Positions 44,899 through 54,005 of a stretch of 64,000 bases of DNA are shown one piece after another. Location: positions 62,001-126,000 of the forward strand of contig NZ_CADFDB010000004.1 in NCBI RefSeq assembly GCF_902832845.1, read 5' to 3'. The position numbers and the translations under genes are program-made. Source of the DNA: Burkholderia metallica. GTDB lineage: Bacteria > Pseudomonadota > Gammaproteobacteria > Burkholderiales > Burkholderiaceae. Numbering within the stretch: position 1 is the stretch's first letter; each line of letters opens with the position of its first letter. The notes under the pieces were generated by a model, which ran no database searches, had not been told where the DNA came from, and saw only the letters and a list, made by a program, of their open reading frames with translations.

Positions 44899-47382
44899 TC
44901 ACGGATTCGTCAGCGTGAAGGTCGGCTTCCGGTAGCCGACCCCGGCCCGGTCGAGCTTCGGCAATTCGCGTTGCGTGAGCAGCGTCGCGAAGCCGGCCCA
45001 GTCGCGCTGCAGCGCGGCCGTGTCGACGTGGTGCGTGTCGCCGCGCTTGAAGCGCACGCCGGCCGCGTACGGCAGCTCCCAGTCGGCCCGGTGCCACGCG
45101 CGCTCGGCGAGCGCGAGCAGCCGCGGATAGGTCATGTATTCGAGGAAGGTTTCGTTGCGCATCACCTCGCCCCACGCCTGGCCCTGCATGCCTTCGATGC
45201 GCGGCGCGGGGCCCGTGCCCGTCACTTCGAACGTGTTGCCGTCACGGTCGCCCATCACCTCCGCGTTCTGCGGCAGATTCTCCGGCGCGAGCGAGAACAC
45301 CTTGTACTCGTCCGTCGCGTGCGAGCCCCAGTAGTAGCCGCGCTCGCGCGGATTGAGCGTGTACGGGAAGTCGAAGTACAGGTAGTCGGGCAGCGCGAGC
45401 ACCGTCAGGTAGCCCTTGCCGCTCAGGTCGCGCGCGCTGTCCGATGCGCCCCAGAAGATCGTGTCCCACAGCGACACCATCACGTGGCGCGTGCTGAAAT
45501 CCTGCGGCCCGTTCGCATGCTTGATGCCGTCCTGCCACGCGGCCATCGTGTCGACGCCGTTCGCACTGACCGCCGCGCTCACCTGTTGCGCGAAACGCGT
45601 CGGCAGCTCGTCGATCGACTTGATCTCGCCACGCTGGAGCAGCGCCGTGCACGCGGGCGAACGCGCCCACGGCTTGTCCTGCGCGGCGAGATCGATGCGG
45701 CCCTTGGTCGGGTCGGTGCCGTTCAGTGGCTGGAAGCCCGCGCCGAGGAAGATGTTCTTCGCCTCGTCGCCGCCGTAGTGCCAGATGTGCAGCGGCGCCT
45801 GCGCGTCCGCATGCATCGCCGCGATCTCGCGGATCACCTTCGACGCGAAATTGAGCGCGCCCGGCACGCACGGGTTCAGGTCGCTGCGGCGGTCGTAGAA
45901 CTGCACCGTCGTCAGGTTCGTCGTGTCCTGCGGGTCGAGCAGCCGGTACGCATTCGCTTCCTGCTCGCGGCCGGCCGCGTGCAGCCGCCGGTAGCGCGCC
46001 TCCATCGTCACGACGGCCGCGCGCGCATGCGCGGGCATGTCGATCTCGGGGACGATCTCGACGAAATGCGCGGCGGCGTAGCGCACCAGGGCCACGTAGT
46101 CGTCGCGCGTCAGGTAGCCGCCGCCCGAACGATTGTCGGGGCCGGAGCCGAGTTGCGGCAGCAGGCAGCGCGTCTCGCTCGGGTCGTGGCAGCGCCGTCC
46201 GCCGATCTCGGTCAGCTCGGGCAGGCCCGGAATCTCGATGCGCCACCCTTCGTCGTCGGACAGGTGCAGGTGCAGGCGGTTGAGCTTGTATGCGCTCATC
46301 TGGTCGATCAGGCGGCGCAGCGTCGCCGGATGCTTGAAGTTGCGGGCGAGATCGACGTGCATCCCGCGATGCGTGAAGCGCGGTGCATCCTCGACGAGCA
46401 TCGCCGGGATCGGGCCGCCGCCGGCCGGCGCGAGCGAGTAGAGCGTCTGCACGCCGTAGTAGAGGCCGGCGCGATCGTAGCCTTCGATCAGCACGCCGCG
46501 CGGCCCGATCGCGAGCCGGTAGCCGCCCGGCGTCGCGATGTCGGCCGGCAGCCGGCGTGGCGCGACGACGCCGCGCACCGGCACGGGCGCGCCGTCGAGC
46601 CCGAGTGTCGTCGCGCGATCGCGCAGCGCCGCGACCTGCGCGTCCCGCAGATCGGGCAGCGCGAGCTCGACGCCGCGCAGGTCGAGCGCGCCGGGCAGCG
46701 GCAGCTCGCGCTTCACGCTCGGCAGCGCGCGGCGTGCATCGGGCCGGGCGGCCACGGGCGGCGCATTGCCGGTCGAGTTGTTCTGCGCGTCGGCCGGCAG
46801 CGATTCGACATAGCGCAGCTCGTCGTCGGTGTCGTTGTAACGGAGCACGGCGGGCGGCGCGCCATCGACGACCACGTACGGGCGCGGGATCACGTCGCTG
46901 TAGCGCAGCAGCCAGTATTCGGCGACGAACGGCAGCTCGATGCGCTCGCCAGGGGCGAGCCGCACCGAGCCCGGCTGCGGCGTCAATTCGTACAGGTCGC
47001 CGGTGAGCCGCCGCAGCGCGAAGCCGGAGCGGTCGATCCGCAGCAGGCGGCGGATGCTGTGCAGATAGAGCTTCCAGCCGCCGTCGGCGATCACCTGATG
47101 GCCGCGGTTCTGCAGGATCAGGCGACCCGTCGCGCAGGCCGCGCCGTCGGCGCCGAGATCGGCGCACGGCACGCCGGCCGCGGCCGCGTGGTTGTTGTCG
47201 ACGGCGACGCGCAGTGCGAGGCCGTTGGACAGCTGCGCCGCGAGACTGGCCGCCTGCGCGGCCGATTGCGCGGTGCCGGCGGGGGCGGCGGCGGTGACCG
47301 ACGTCGGCTGCGCGGCGATCGCAGCGGGCGACAGCACCGCTACCAGCAGGCCGGCAACGAGGGAAGGCAGGGTACGCTTCAT
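44899..47382 (-). CDS. Beta-N-acetylhexosaminidase, glycoside hydrolase family 20 (chitobiase type)
   Basis: An 827-aa exported enzyme releasing GlcNAc from chitobiose and related glycans. Order: signal peptide (MKRTLPSLVAGLLVAVLSPAAIAA), a chitobiase N-terminal carbohydrate-binding-like domain (about 40-190), GH20 domain 2, then the TIM barrel with RGMHVDLARNFKHPATLRRLIDQM and the catalytic Asp-Glu pair at about 539-540 in WHYGGDEAKNIF. The end has a small Ig-like domain. AGGAG six bases before the ATG (47380-47382) sets the start. It lies convergent to nagE, supplying GlcNAc for the PTS. Confidence 0.93.
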   Translation of the reverse strand: MKRTLPSLVAGLLVAVLSPAAIAAQPTSVTAAAPAGTAQSAAQAASLAAQLSNGLALRVAVDNNHAAAAGVPCADLGADGAACATGRLILQNRGHQVIADGGWKLYLHSIRRLLRIDRSGFALRRLTGDLYELTPQPGSVRLAPGERIELPFVAEYWLLRYSDVIPRPYVVVDGAPPAVLRYNDTDDELRYVESLPADAQNNSTGNAPPVAARPDARRALPSVKRELPLPGALDLRGVELALPDLRDAQVAALRDRATTLGLDGAPVPVRGVVAPRRLPADIATPGGYRLAIGPRGVLIEGYDRAGLYYGVQTLYSLAPAGGGPIPAMLVEDAPRFTHRGMHVDLARNFKHPATLRRLIDQMSAYKLNRLHLHLSDDEGWRIEIPGLPELTEIGGRRCHDPSETRCLLPQLGSGPDNRSGGGYLTRDDYVALVRYAAAHFVEIVPEIDMPAHARAAVVTMEARYRRLHAAGREQEANAYRLLDPQDTTNLTTVQFYDRRSDLNPCVPGALNFASKVIREIAAMHADAQAPLHIWHYGGDEAKNIFLGAGFQPLNGTDPTKGRIDLAAQDKPWARSPACTALLQRGEIKSIDELPTRFAQQVSAAVSANGVDTMAAWQDGIKHANGPQDFSTRHVMVSLWDTIFWGASDSARDLSGKGYLTVLALPDYLYFDFPYTLNPRERGYYWGSHATDEYKVFSLAPENLPQNAEVMGDRDGNTFEVTGTGPAPRIEGMQGQAWGEVMRNETFLEYMTYPRLLALAERAWHRADWELPYAAGVRFKRGDTHHVDTAALQRDWAGFATLLTQRELPKLDRAGVGYRKPTFTLTNP

Positions 47383-47841
47383 TCGAACTCCTGAGAAAAA
47401 AAGGGGCGTGGCGGCGTCGTGAGGCGACGTCGCTGCGAGCGGGTCTTTCAGTGGAGCTGCGGGAGATACCGGCACGCAGGGCGATGCGGCCGCACTGCGC
47501 GCAATCTGCACGCCGGGGCGTGCGCTATGGAACGGGAGGCGGGCACGCGTGCCGGTCGGATCGGCGCGGGCGGGTGCGCGTCTTCATCGGCGGTGCACGG
47601 CGGCGAATGCAACGGCGCTTGCGGATGCAGCGGCGCTCGCAAGTGCTGCGGGCGAGGCGGCATGGCCAGCGGCACAGGCGCTCGCCCGACCGGCGCGAAC
47701 GATTGCGGCACCGCGCGTCGGCCACGCGCAACCGGCCGCTGCGCGCCGACGGCGAAACGGCGCGCGCACGCGCGCCACAGACGGGATTCGCATGTCTCCC
47801 CCACCCAGAAGGAATCGGCCTGTCAGCGGCCGTGTCCAACG
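47383..47841 (-). other. Long GC-rich leader of the hexosaminidase gene
   Basis: Apart from the ribosome binding site, these ~450 bases contain no gene I can support; open frames here are Arg/Ala/Cys-rich with no recognisable domain. If the promoter at 47842-47870 is used, this becomes an unusually long 5' untranslated region. Confidence 0.4.
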
Positions 47842-47870
47842 ATCTTATGAAACCTTTTATTGGTATTCAA
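47842..47870 (-). promoter_or_regulatory. Putative promoter of the hexosaminidase gene
   Basis: On the minus strand TTGAAT (47865-47870), 17-bp spacer and TAAGAT (47842-47847). The -35 overlaps tandem TGGTAT boxes like those of the nag operators. Confidence 0.5.
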
Positions 47871-47880
47871 GTGGTATCAA
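47859..47880. promoter_or_regulatory. Tandem NagR-like half-sites
   Basis: Two directly repeated 11-bp units, ATTGGTATTCA and AGTGGTATCAA, one helical turn apart. They share TGGTAT with the nag operon operators, so the same GntR regulator may control the hexosaminidase gene. Confidence 0.5.
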
Positions 47881-47933
47881 TCTGGCGCTAAATTGGCATC
47901 GACATGAAGCGCCTGCCGCGGGCGCCCGGGACG

Positions 47934-47960
47934 AAAAAAAACCTCGCGCGAGGCGAGGTT
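47934..47960 (-). terminator. Intrinsic terminator of the cyd operon
   Basis: AACCTCGC / GCGAGGTT (47940-47947 / 47953-47960, five-base loop) followed on the minus strand by a T8 run. It lies 40 bp past the cydX stop. Confidence 0.88.
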
Positions 47961-48000
47961 CGTTCCGGCCGGCGGCGCGATCGGCCGCGCGTGCCGCGCG

Positions 48001-48123
48001 TCAGTCGCGGCGCGCGCGTACGGGTGCCTGTTCCGTCTTCTGCCGCGCTTCGAGCCACATCGCGTTGACGATGCCGAACGACAGCGCGACGCCGATACCG
48101 AGAATCCAGCTGAAATACCACAT
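48001..48123 (-). CDS. cydX: Cytochrome bd oxidase small subunit CydX
   Basis: A 40-aa single-helix protein, MWYFSWILGIGVALSFGIVN followed by AMWLEARQKTEQ and a basic tail. The MWYF start, the glycine-rich helix and the NAMWLE motif are the CydX hallmarks. CydX stabilises the heme b595/d site of the CydAB complex. AAGGAG lies eight bases before the ATG. It follows cydB by 63 bp and is the last gene of the operon. Confidence 0.93.
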   Translation of the reverse strand: MWYFSWILGIGVALSFGIVNAMWLEARQKTEQAPVRARRD

Positions 48124-48186
48124 GATCCGACTCCTTGCGAAACGGTGGGCGAGGGCGCATGCGCGCCCCGGCCCGGGTTCAATGCA

Positions 48187-49323
48187 TCAATACATCGAAT
48201 GCTTGTTCTCTTCGAGCACCTCGTGCGTGACCTTGCCGCGCATCACGCGATACACCCAGCTCGTGTAGAGCAGGATGATCGGCAGGAACACGATCACCGC
48301 GAACAGCATCACCTGCAGCGTCATGTGGCTCGACGTCGAATCCCACACGGTGAGGCTGCTGCGCGGGTCGAGCGACGACGGCATGATGAACGGGAACATC
48401 GAGAAGCCGGCGGTGAGGATCACGCCGACGATCATCAGGCCCGTGCAGAAGAACGCCGTCTTTTCCTGCTTCGAGCCCGCGAGCAGCAGCGCGAGCAGGC
48501 CGCCCGCGATCCCGACGACGGGCGCCGCGATCATCCACGGATACTCGCCGTAGTTCGCGAGCCACAGGCCCGAACCGGCGGCGACGTCCTTGAGCAGCGG
48601 GTTCGCGACCGTATCGGTCGGCGCGGCGTGCGTGATGTGGAAGCCGCCGATGGTGAACGCGATCAGCACGCCGGCCAGCACGAACAGCACGACCGCGAGG
48701 AACGACGCCACGCGCAGCGCGACCGACGCGCGGCGTGCGATCACGCCTTCCGTCTTCATCTTGATGAAGGCCGCGCCGTGCGCGACGAGCATCGTGAGGC
48801 TGACGAGCCCGCACAGCAGCGCGAACGGGTTCAGCAGCGCCCAGAAGCCGCCGTAGTAGGTCACGCGCAGGTCGCTGTCGAACTTGAACGGCACGCCTTG
48901 CAGCAGGTTGCCGAACGCGACGCCGAACACGAGCGCCGGCACGAAGCCGCCGACGAACAGGCCCCAGTCCCAGCCCGCGCGCCAGCGCGGGTCGGGCCGC
49001 TTGCTGCGGTAGTCGAAGCCCACCGGCCGGAAGAACAGCGCGAACAGCACGAGCAGCATCGCGAAGTAGAAGCCGGAGAACGATGCCGCGTAGACGAGCG
49101 GCCAGGCCGCGAACATCGCGCCGCCGGCCGTGATCAGCCACACCTGGTTGCCTTCCCACGTCGCGCCGACCGTGTTGACGATGATGCGGCGTTCCTCGTC
49201 GGTCTTGCCGAGGAACGGCAGCAGCGCGGTCGCGCCCATGTCGAAGCCGTCGGTGACGGCGAAGCCGATCAGCAGCACGCCGACGAGCAGCCACCAGATC
49301 AGCTTGAGAGTTGCGTAGTCCAT
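48187..49323 (-). CDS. cydB: Cytochrome bd ubiquinol oxidase subunit II
   Basis: A 378-aa, eight- to nine-helix subunit partnering CydA. Signatures are [69 protein letters not shown] near the N-terminus and the C-terminal [25 protein letters not shown]. Length agrees with E. coli CydB (379 aa). It lies 31 bp downstream of cydA. Confidence 0.96.
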   Translation of the reverse strand: MDYATLKLIWWLLVGVLLIGFAVTDGFDMGATALLPFLGKTDEERRIIVNTVGATWEGNQVWLITAGGAMFAAWPLVYAASFSGFYFAMLLVLFALFFRPVGFDYRSKRPDPRWRAGWDWGLFVGGFVPALVFGVAFGNLLQGVPFKFDSDLRVTYYGGFWALLNPFALLCGLVSLTMLVAHGAAFIKMKTEGVIARRASVALRVASFLAVVLFVLAGVLIAFTIGGFHITHAAPTDTVANPLLKDVAAGSGLWLANYGEYPWMIAAPVVGIAGGLLALLLAGSKQEKTAFFCTGLMIVGVILTAGFSMFPFIMPSSLDPRSSLTVWDSTSSHMTLQVMLFAVIVFLPIILLYTSWVYRVMRGKVTHEVLEENKHSMY

Positions 49324-49354
49324 AGCGATTCCTTGTTCCGTTTCGGGTGCGTGC

Positions 49355-50935
49355 TCACGCCGGGGCGCGCTCGCTGGCAGCCGCGAGTTCGTGGTGATAG
49401 CGGCCGGTATGCAGCGACGACGGGCCGAGGCGCGCGTACTTGAACATCAGCTTGATCTCGATGACGAACAGCACCGTGTAGAAGGCAATGAAACCGGCGA
49501 GGCTCAGGTACAGATCGGTGGGCGTCAGGCTCGACGCGGAGAGATGCGTCGGCAGGATGCCTGCGATCGTCCACGGCTGGCGGCCGAGCTCGGCGACGAC
49601 CCAGCCGAATTCCGCGGCGAGCCACGGCAGCGGGATCGCCCACACCGCATAGCGCAGGAACCAGCGGCGGTTGTCCTGCAGCAGTTCGCGGCGCGCGCAG
49701 AACCAGAACGCGGCAATGAAGGTCGCGAGGAACAGGATGCCGAGGAAAACCATGATCCGGAACGAGAAGAACACGGGCGCGACCGGCGGGATCGTCTTCC
49801 TCGCGGCGGCCTTGATCTGCTCGGGCGTCGCGTCGACCACGTTCGGCGTGAACTGCTTGAGCATCAGCCCGTAGCCGAGATACTGCTTGTGCTGGTCGAA
49901 CAGTTCGCGCGTGGCCGCGCTCGTGTCGCCTTCCTTCATCTTCTGCAGCGCGCCGTACGCGACCATCCCGCTCTGGATGTGCTCCTCGCTGTGCTTCGCG
50001 AGTTCGCGCAGGCCGATCACGGGTTCGTCGAGCGAGCGCGTCGCGATCAGGCCGAGCGCGTACGGAATCTTGATCGCGTAGTCGGTACGCTGTTCTTCCT
50101 GGTTCGGCAGGCCGATCAGCGTGAACGACGCGGGGGCCGGCTGCGTTTCCCATTCGGACTCGATCGCGGCGAGCTTCATCTTCTGCACTTCGCCGGTCGT
50201 GTAGCCCGACTCGTCGCCGAGCACGATCACGCACAGCGTCGACGCGAGGCCGAAGCCGGCCGCGACCGCGAACGAGCGCAGCGCGAAATCGGTGTCGCGC
50301 TTTTTCAGCAGATACCACGACGAGATGCCGAGCACGAACATCGCGGCTGTCACGTAGCCGGCCGACACCGTGTGCACGAATTTCACCTGCGCGACCGGGT
50401 TGAACAGCACGTCGAACAGGTTCGTCAGCTCCATGCGCATCGTCTGATAGTTGAACTCGGCGCCGACCGGGTTGTTCATCCAGCCGTTCGCGACGAGGAT
50501 CCACAGCGCGGACAGGTTCGAGCCCAGCGCGACGAGGAACGTGACCATCAGGTGCTTGACCTTCGACAGTCGGTTCCAGCCGAAGAAGAACAGGCCGACG
50601 AACGTCGATTCGAGGAAGAACGCCATCAGCCCTTCGACCGCGAGCGGCACGCCGAAGATGTCGCCGACATAGTGCGAGTAGTACGACCAGTTCGTGCCGA
50701 ACTGGAATTCGAGCGTGATGCCGGTCGTCACGCCCATCGCGAAGTTGATCCCGAACAGCTTGCCCCAGAACTGGGTCATGTCCTTGTAGACCTGTTTGCC
50801 GGTCATCACGTACACGGCTTCCATGATGACGAGCAGCCAGGACAGGCCGAGCGTCAGCGGCACGAACAGGAAGTGGTAGAGCGCCGTGATGCCGAACTGC
50901 AGACGCGACAGATCGACGACTTCGCTACTTATCAT
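49355..50935 (-). CDS. cydA: Cytochrome bd ubiquinol oxidase subunit I
   Basis: A 526-aa subunit binding hemes b558, b595 and d; it oxidises ubiquinol and reduces oxygen with high affinity. [24 protein letters not shown] holds the first heme histidine near residue 18. The periplasmic Q-loop region (about 230-330) includes [45 protein letters not shown] gives the conserved GRQPW motif. The ATG at 50933-50935 lies inside the end of the upstream small gene, so the two are probably coupled. Confidence 0.96.
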   Translation of the reverse strand: MISSEVVDLSRLQFGITALYHFLFVPLTLGLSWLLVIMEAVYVMTGKQVYKDMTQFWGKLFGINFAMGVTTGITLEFQFGTNWSYYSHYVGDIFGVPLAVEGLMAFFLESTFVGLFFFGWNRLSKVKHLMVTFLVALGSNLSALWILVANGWMNNPVGAEFNYQTMRMELTNLFDVLFNPVAQVKFVHTVSAGYVTAAMFVLGISSWYLLKKRDTDFALRSFAVAAGFGLASTLCVIVLGDESGYTTGEVQKMKLAAIESEWETQPAPASFTLIGLPNQEEQRTDYAIKIPYALGLIATRSLDEPVIGLRELAKHSEEHIQSGMVAYGALQKMKEGDTSAATRELFDQHKQYLGYGLMLKQFTPNVVDATPEQIKAAARKTIPPVAPVFFSFRIMVFLGILFLATFIAAFWFCARRELLQDNRRWFLRYAVWAIPLPWLAAEFGWVVAELGRQPWTIAGILPTHLSASSLTPTDLYLSLAGFIAFYTVLFVIEIKLMFKYARLGPSSLHTGRYHHELAAASERAPA

Positions 50936-51200
50936 GGTGGTCTCCCTCGGTGGGTGCAGGCGCCGGTACCGAGAGCAGCTTCTCGGCGACGGCGGCAGGC
51001 GGAAGCGACATGTGCTCGGCCTGCGGATGATTGAAGAATGCGTATTTGAGCGACATCAGGAGGATCAGCTTGACGATCAGCACCAGGGTGATGTCGCGGG
51101 CGAGGGTCGGGCCGCGTGCCCACGCGGCGATGCGCGCGCGCCAGCCGATCGTGCCGGCCGGCCGCGGGGGAGGCGCAGGCTCTTTATTGATCGAGATCAA
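50925..51200 (-). CDS. cydP: CydP-like small membrane subunit of cytochrome bd oxidase
   Basis: About 91 aa: a proline/arginine-rich N-terminus, one helix (DITLVLIVKLILLMSLKYAFFNHP), then HMSLPPAAVAEKLL and a polar tail. It matches the small protein often encoded before cydA in beta/gammaproteobacteria and named putative small subunit CydP. It overlaps cydA by 11 bp. The only in-frame start codon ahead of the helix is TTG at 51198-51200, which coincides with a perfect FNR box, so the true start is uncertain. Confidence 0.75.
   Translation of the reverse strand: MISINKEPAPPPRPAGTIGWRARIAAWARGPTLARDITLVLIVKLILLMSLKYAFFNHPQAEHMSLPPAAVAEKLLSVPAPAPTEGDHHDK
51187..51200. promoter_or_regulatory. 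Perfect FNR/ANR-type box at the cyd operon
   Basis: TTGATCGAGATCAA matches the FNR consensus TTGAT-N4-ATCAA at all ten specified positions. It overlaps the TTG start codon proposed for cydP. Low-oxygen control of a high-affinity oxidase by FNR is expected biologically. Confidence 0.75.
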
Positions 51201-51274
51201 GGCGATTATCCTGAATCGATTAGGTCGGGATTTTGGGGCGACTTTACGTCGGATTGGTGACGGCCGTGAAGCTG

Positions 51275-51303
51275 TTTTAATCCTTTTGCGCCTGACATGC
51301 CAA
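51275..51303 (-). promoter_or_regulatory. Putative promoter of the cyd operon
   Basis: Minus strand TTGGCA (51298-51303), 17-bp spacer, TTAAAA (51275-51280). The predicted transcript starts near 51268 and places the FNR box about 70 bp downstream of the start site, which would fit repression better than activation. Confidence 0.4.
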
Positions 51304-51373
51304 TTTTAAAAGGATGGCTTTCCGATGCCGAGTGCTGCGCTGCGGCAGACCGTCGCGAAACGCGGGCCGAAAC

Positions 51374-51387
51374 TTGAGGCAGATCAA
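51374..51387. promoter_or_regulatory. Near-consensus FNR-type site
   Basis: TTGAGGCAGATCAA has nine of ten FNR consensus positions. It lies 187 bp upstream of the perfect box, on the far side of the putative cyd promoter. Confidence 0.35.
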
Positions 51388-51507
51388 TGTTTTGCGGAAG
51401 GGGCCGGAAAACGACCGATTACCTGACGAATCAGGTCAATCAATCGGCGCGGAAACGGCCGTTGAAGCGAATGGAGAATTCAGGGATATACGGCGGATAA
51501 AACGGGC

Positions 51508-51540
51508 GAAAAAAAACCGCTGCCGGTCGGGCAGCGGTTT
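51508..51540 (-). terminator. Intrinsic terminator of rpoH
   Basis: AAACCGCTGCC / GGCAGCGGTTT (51514-51524 / 51530-51540, five-base loop) with a T-run of eight or more on the minus strand. It lies 30 bp past the rpoH stop. Confidence 0.9.
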
Positions 51541-51569
51541 TCGATGAAGCGCTCTAAATCGTTACCGAT

Positions 51570-52505
<936 letters not shown>

Positions 52506-52566
52506 TAAAAACTCCTTTGGAATCAGGGACAAACCCCCGGTCTCGAATGAGATTCCGTGGGCCATC

Positions 52567-52593
52567 TTAGCACTCCCGCAAGACGAGTGCTAA
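52567..52593. promoter_or_regulatory. CIRCE element (HrcA operator) upstream of rpoH
   Basis: TTAGCACTC, nine-base spacer, GAGTGCTAA: a perfect match to the CIRCE inverted repeat. On the minus strand it overlaps a -10-like TAAGAT (52564-52569), so HrcA binding would block rpoH transcription. HrcA control of rpoH has been proposed for betaproteobacteria. Confidence 0.95.
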
Positions 52594-52863
52594 TTCCTTA
52601 GAGCACGCGTGGGCATCGGAGTTCCCGTTTTTTCTATCGGGCTTGTCGAATCGATAGTCTAATCTGCGACACGGCGGGCGACGCGAAGTTCCGTAAGTCA
52701 TTGTTTCTGATGGTAATCAGTAGACGATTTCCATTTTTGTCGTTTTGGAAGCACGCTATTTCCCTTTGTGATGCCGATCCGAAAAGTCCTTTACCATACC
52801 ATTCAGTTCGCTTGAGCCGGCGGGAGCGCGGGCTCCATTCAACCCCCCAAGTTGGAGTGTCAG
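52594..52863. other. Divergent rpoH/pagL intergenic region
   Basis: About 270 bp, AT-richer than its surroundings between 52620 and 52800. It must hold the pagL promoter and any distal rpoH promoters, but I see no hexamer pair good enough to report. GGAG about ten bases before 52864 serves pagL. Confidence 0.4.
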
Positions 52864-53433
52864 ATGAACAATAAGAAGAATCGCCGGCCCCGCAGCCGGC
52901 TTGTGCTGCAAGCGATGCTGGCTGCGTCCCTGCTGGGCGGATCGGGGGCGGCATGTGCGGATCGATGGGGCATTCAGGCGGGCGGCGGCTTTTCGGATCG
53001 CCGCGGGGTCGACAAGGCCGATCTGGGCGTGGTGTGGGATCCGGGCTGGAACTGGTGGGAAATCGGCGGCTGGCACTTCGCGTTCGTCGTCGAAGGGCAC
53101 GCCGCTTACTGGCACACGGGCGGCAACGTCCACGGCAACATCGGCGAATTCGGCGTGACGCCGATGTTCCGCTTCATCAAGAGCGCCGGCGAGATCCGCC
53201 CGTTCATCGAGGCCGGCGGCGGCGTGCGGCTGCTGACGCACCCGACGATCTCGGATCATTTCTCGATGGGGACCGCGTTCCAGTTCGCGCCGACCGCGGG
53301 AGTGGGCGTGCAGTTCGGCCAACGGCAACAGTATCAGGTCGGCTACCGTTTTGAACATGTGTCTAACGCGGGTATCAAAGAGCCGAATCCTGGTATAAAT
53401 TTCCACCAGTTCTACGTGCAGTACAACTTCTGA
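52864..53433 (+). CDS. pagL: Lipid A 3-O-deacylase, PagL family
   Basis: A 189-aa outer-membrane beta-barrel enzyme that removes an acyl chain from lipid A. The N-terminus is basic then hydrophobic (LVLQAMLAASLLGGSGAACA), a signal peptide. Alternating aromatic strands follow, and the C-terminal catalytic motif YRFEHVSNAGIKEPNPGINF contains the His-x-Ser pair, with the protein ending in phenylalanine (FYVQYNF) as outer-membrane barrels do. PagL activity lowers endotoxin signalling in other genera. An NTF2-like gene follows 45 bp later. Confidence 0.88.
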   Translation: MNNKKNRRPRSRLVLQAMLAASLLGGSGAACADRWGIQAGGGFSDRRGVDKADLGVVWDPGWNWWEIGGWHFAFVVEGHAAYWHTGGNVHGNIGEFGVTPMFRFIKSAGEIRPFIEAGGGVRLLTHPTISDHFSMGTAFQFAPTAGVGVQFGQRQQYQVGYRFEHVSNAGIKEPNPGINFHQFYVQYNF

Positions 53434-53478
53434 TCCGCATGCCCGCGCACGGCGTGCGCGTTGCCGAGGAGTCAGGCG

Positions 53479-53862
53479 ATGGCGAAGGTGGTCGATGCGA
53501 TCCGCGCGCTCGAGCGCGATCGGTTCCGGGCGATGGTGGACGGGGACGGCGAAGCGCTCGACGCGCTGTTGTCGGACAAGGTGTTCTTCGTGCACACCAA
53601 CGGCAAACGCGAAACCAAGCAGCAGTTCATCGACGCCATCGTCGCCGGCCGCCGCCGCTATCGCCAGATCGAAATCCAGTCGCAGGACGTGCTGCCCCTC
53701 GGCGGCGAAACCTGCGTCGTCACCGGGCGCGCGTTGATCGAGATGGAAACGAACAACGGCGGCCTGGTCTTCCCGATTGCCTATACGTCCGTCCATACCC
53801 ACGAACAGGGCCGCTGGAGCCTGTTCGCGTGGCAGGCGACGCGGTGCGCGACCGAGACATGA
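53479..53862 (+). CDS. NTF2-like (SnoaL/DUF4440-type) small protein
   Basis: A 127-aa alpha+beta cone-fold protein. AIRALERDRFRAMVDGDGEALDALLSDKVFFVHTNGKRETKQQFIDAI is the typical DUF4440 helix-then-strand opening, and GRALIEMETNNGGLVFPIAYTSVHTHEQGRWSLFAWQAT the closing sheet. Such proteins are ligand binders or small isomerases; no substrate is evident. GAGGAG eight bases before 53479 fixes the start. It is likely co-transcribed with pagL and closed by the terminator at 53896. Confidence 0.85.
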   Translation: MAKVVDAIRALERDRFRAMVDGDGEALDALLSDKVFFVHTNGKRETKQQFIDAIVAGRRRYRQIEIQSQDVLPLGGETCVVTGRALIEMETNNGGLVFPIAYTSVHTHEQGRWSLFAWQATRCATET

Positions 53863-53895
53863 GCGCGCGTGGCGCCCCTTTTCATGTCCCGACCG

Positions 53896-53919
53896 AAGCG
53901 GCCTTCTGAGCCGCTTTTT
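53896..53919 (+). terminator. Intrinsic terminator after the NTF2-like gene
   Basis: AAGCGGC / GCCGCTT (53896-53902 / 53910-53916, seven-base loop) with T5. It lies 34 bp past the stop and faces the convergent leuA. Confidence 0.8.
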
Positions 53920-54005
53920 GCTGCCTCGTGCGGCGCGGATCGCGCGGCGCACGGGCGGTCACGCACCGCTCGCTGACGTTTGAACCCCGAGTCGAAGCCC
54001 GTCGG

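Larger units (their letters stand above)
51201..51507. other. AT-richer control region upstream of the cyd operon
   Basis: A ~300-bp gap between cydP and the rpoH terminator. It is clearly less GC-rich than its surroundings and includes the putative minus-strand promoter at 51275-51303 and a one-mismatch FNR-like site at 51374-51387. No protein-coding frame here looks real. Confidence 0.5.

Noticed and set aside
47419-47850. Several open frames of 70-145 codons upstream of the hexosaminidase
   Set aside because: They overlap one another in different frames, lack ribosome binding sites and domains, and are of Arg/Ala/Cys composition expected from GC-rich noncoding DNA.
51265-51310. Possible sigma-54 promoter (TGGCA with a downstream GC) ahead of cyd
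   Set aside because: The -12 element lacks the TTGC core; a sigma-70 reading fits better.
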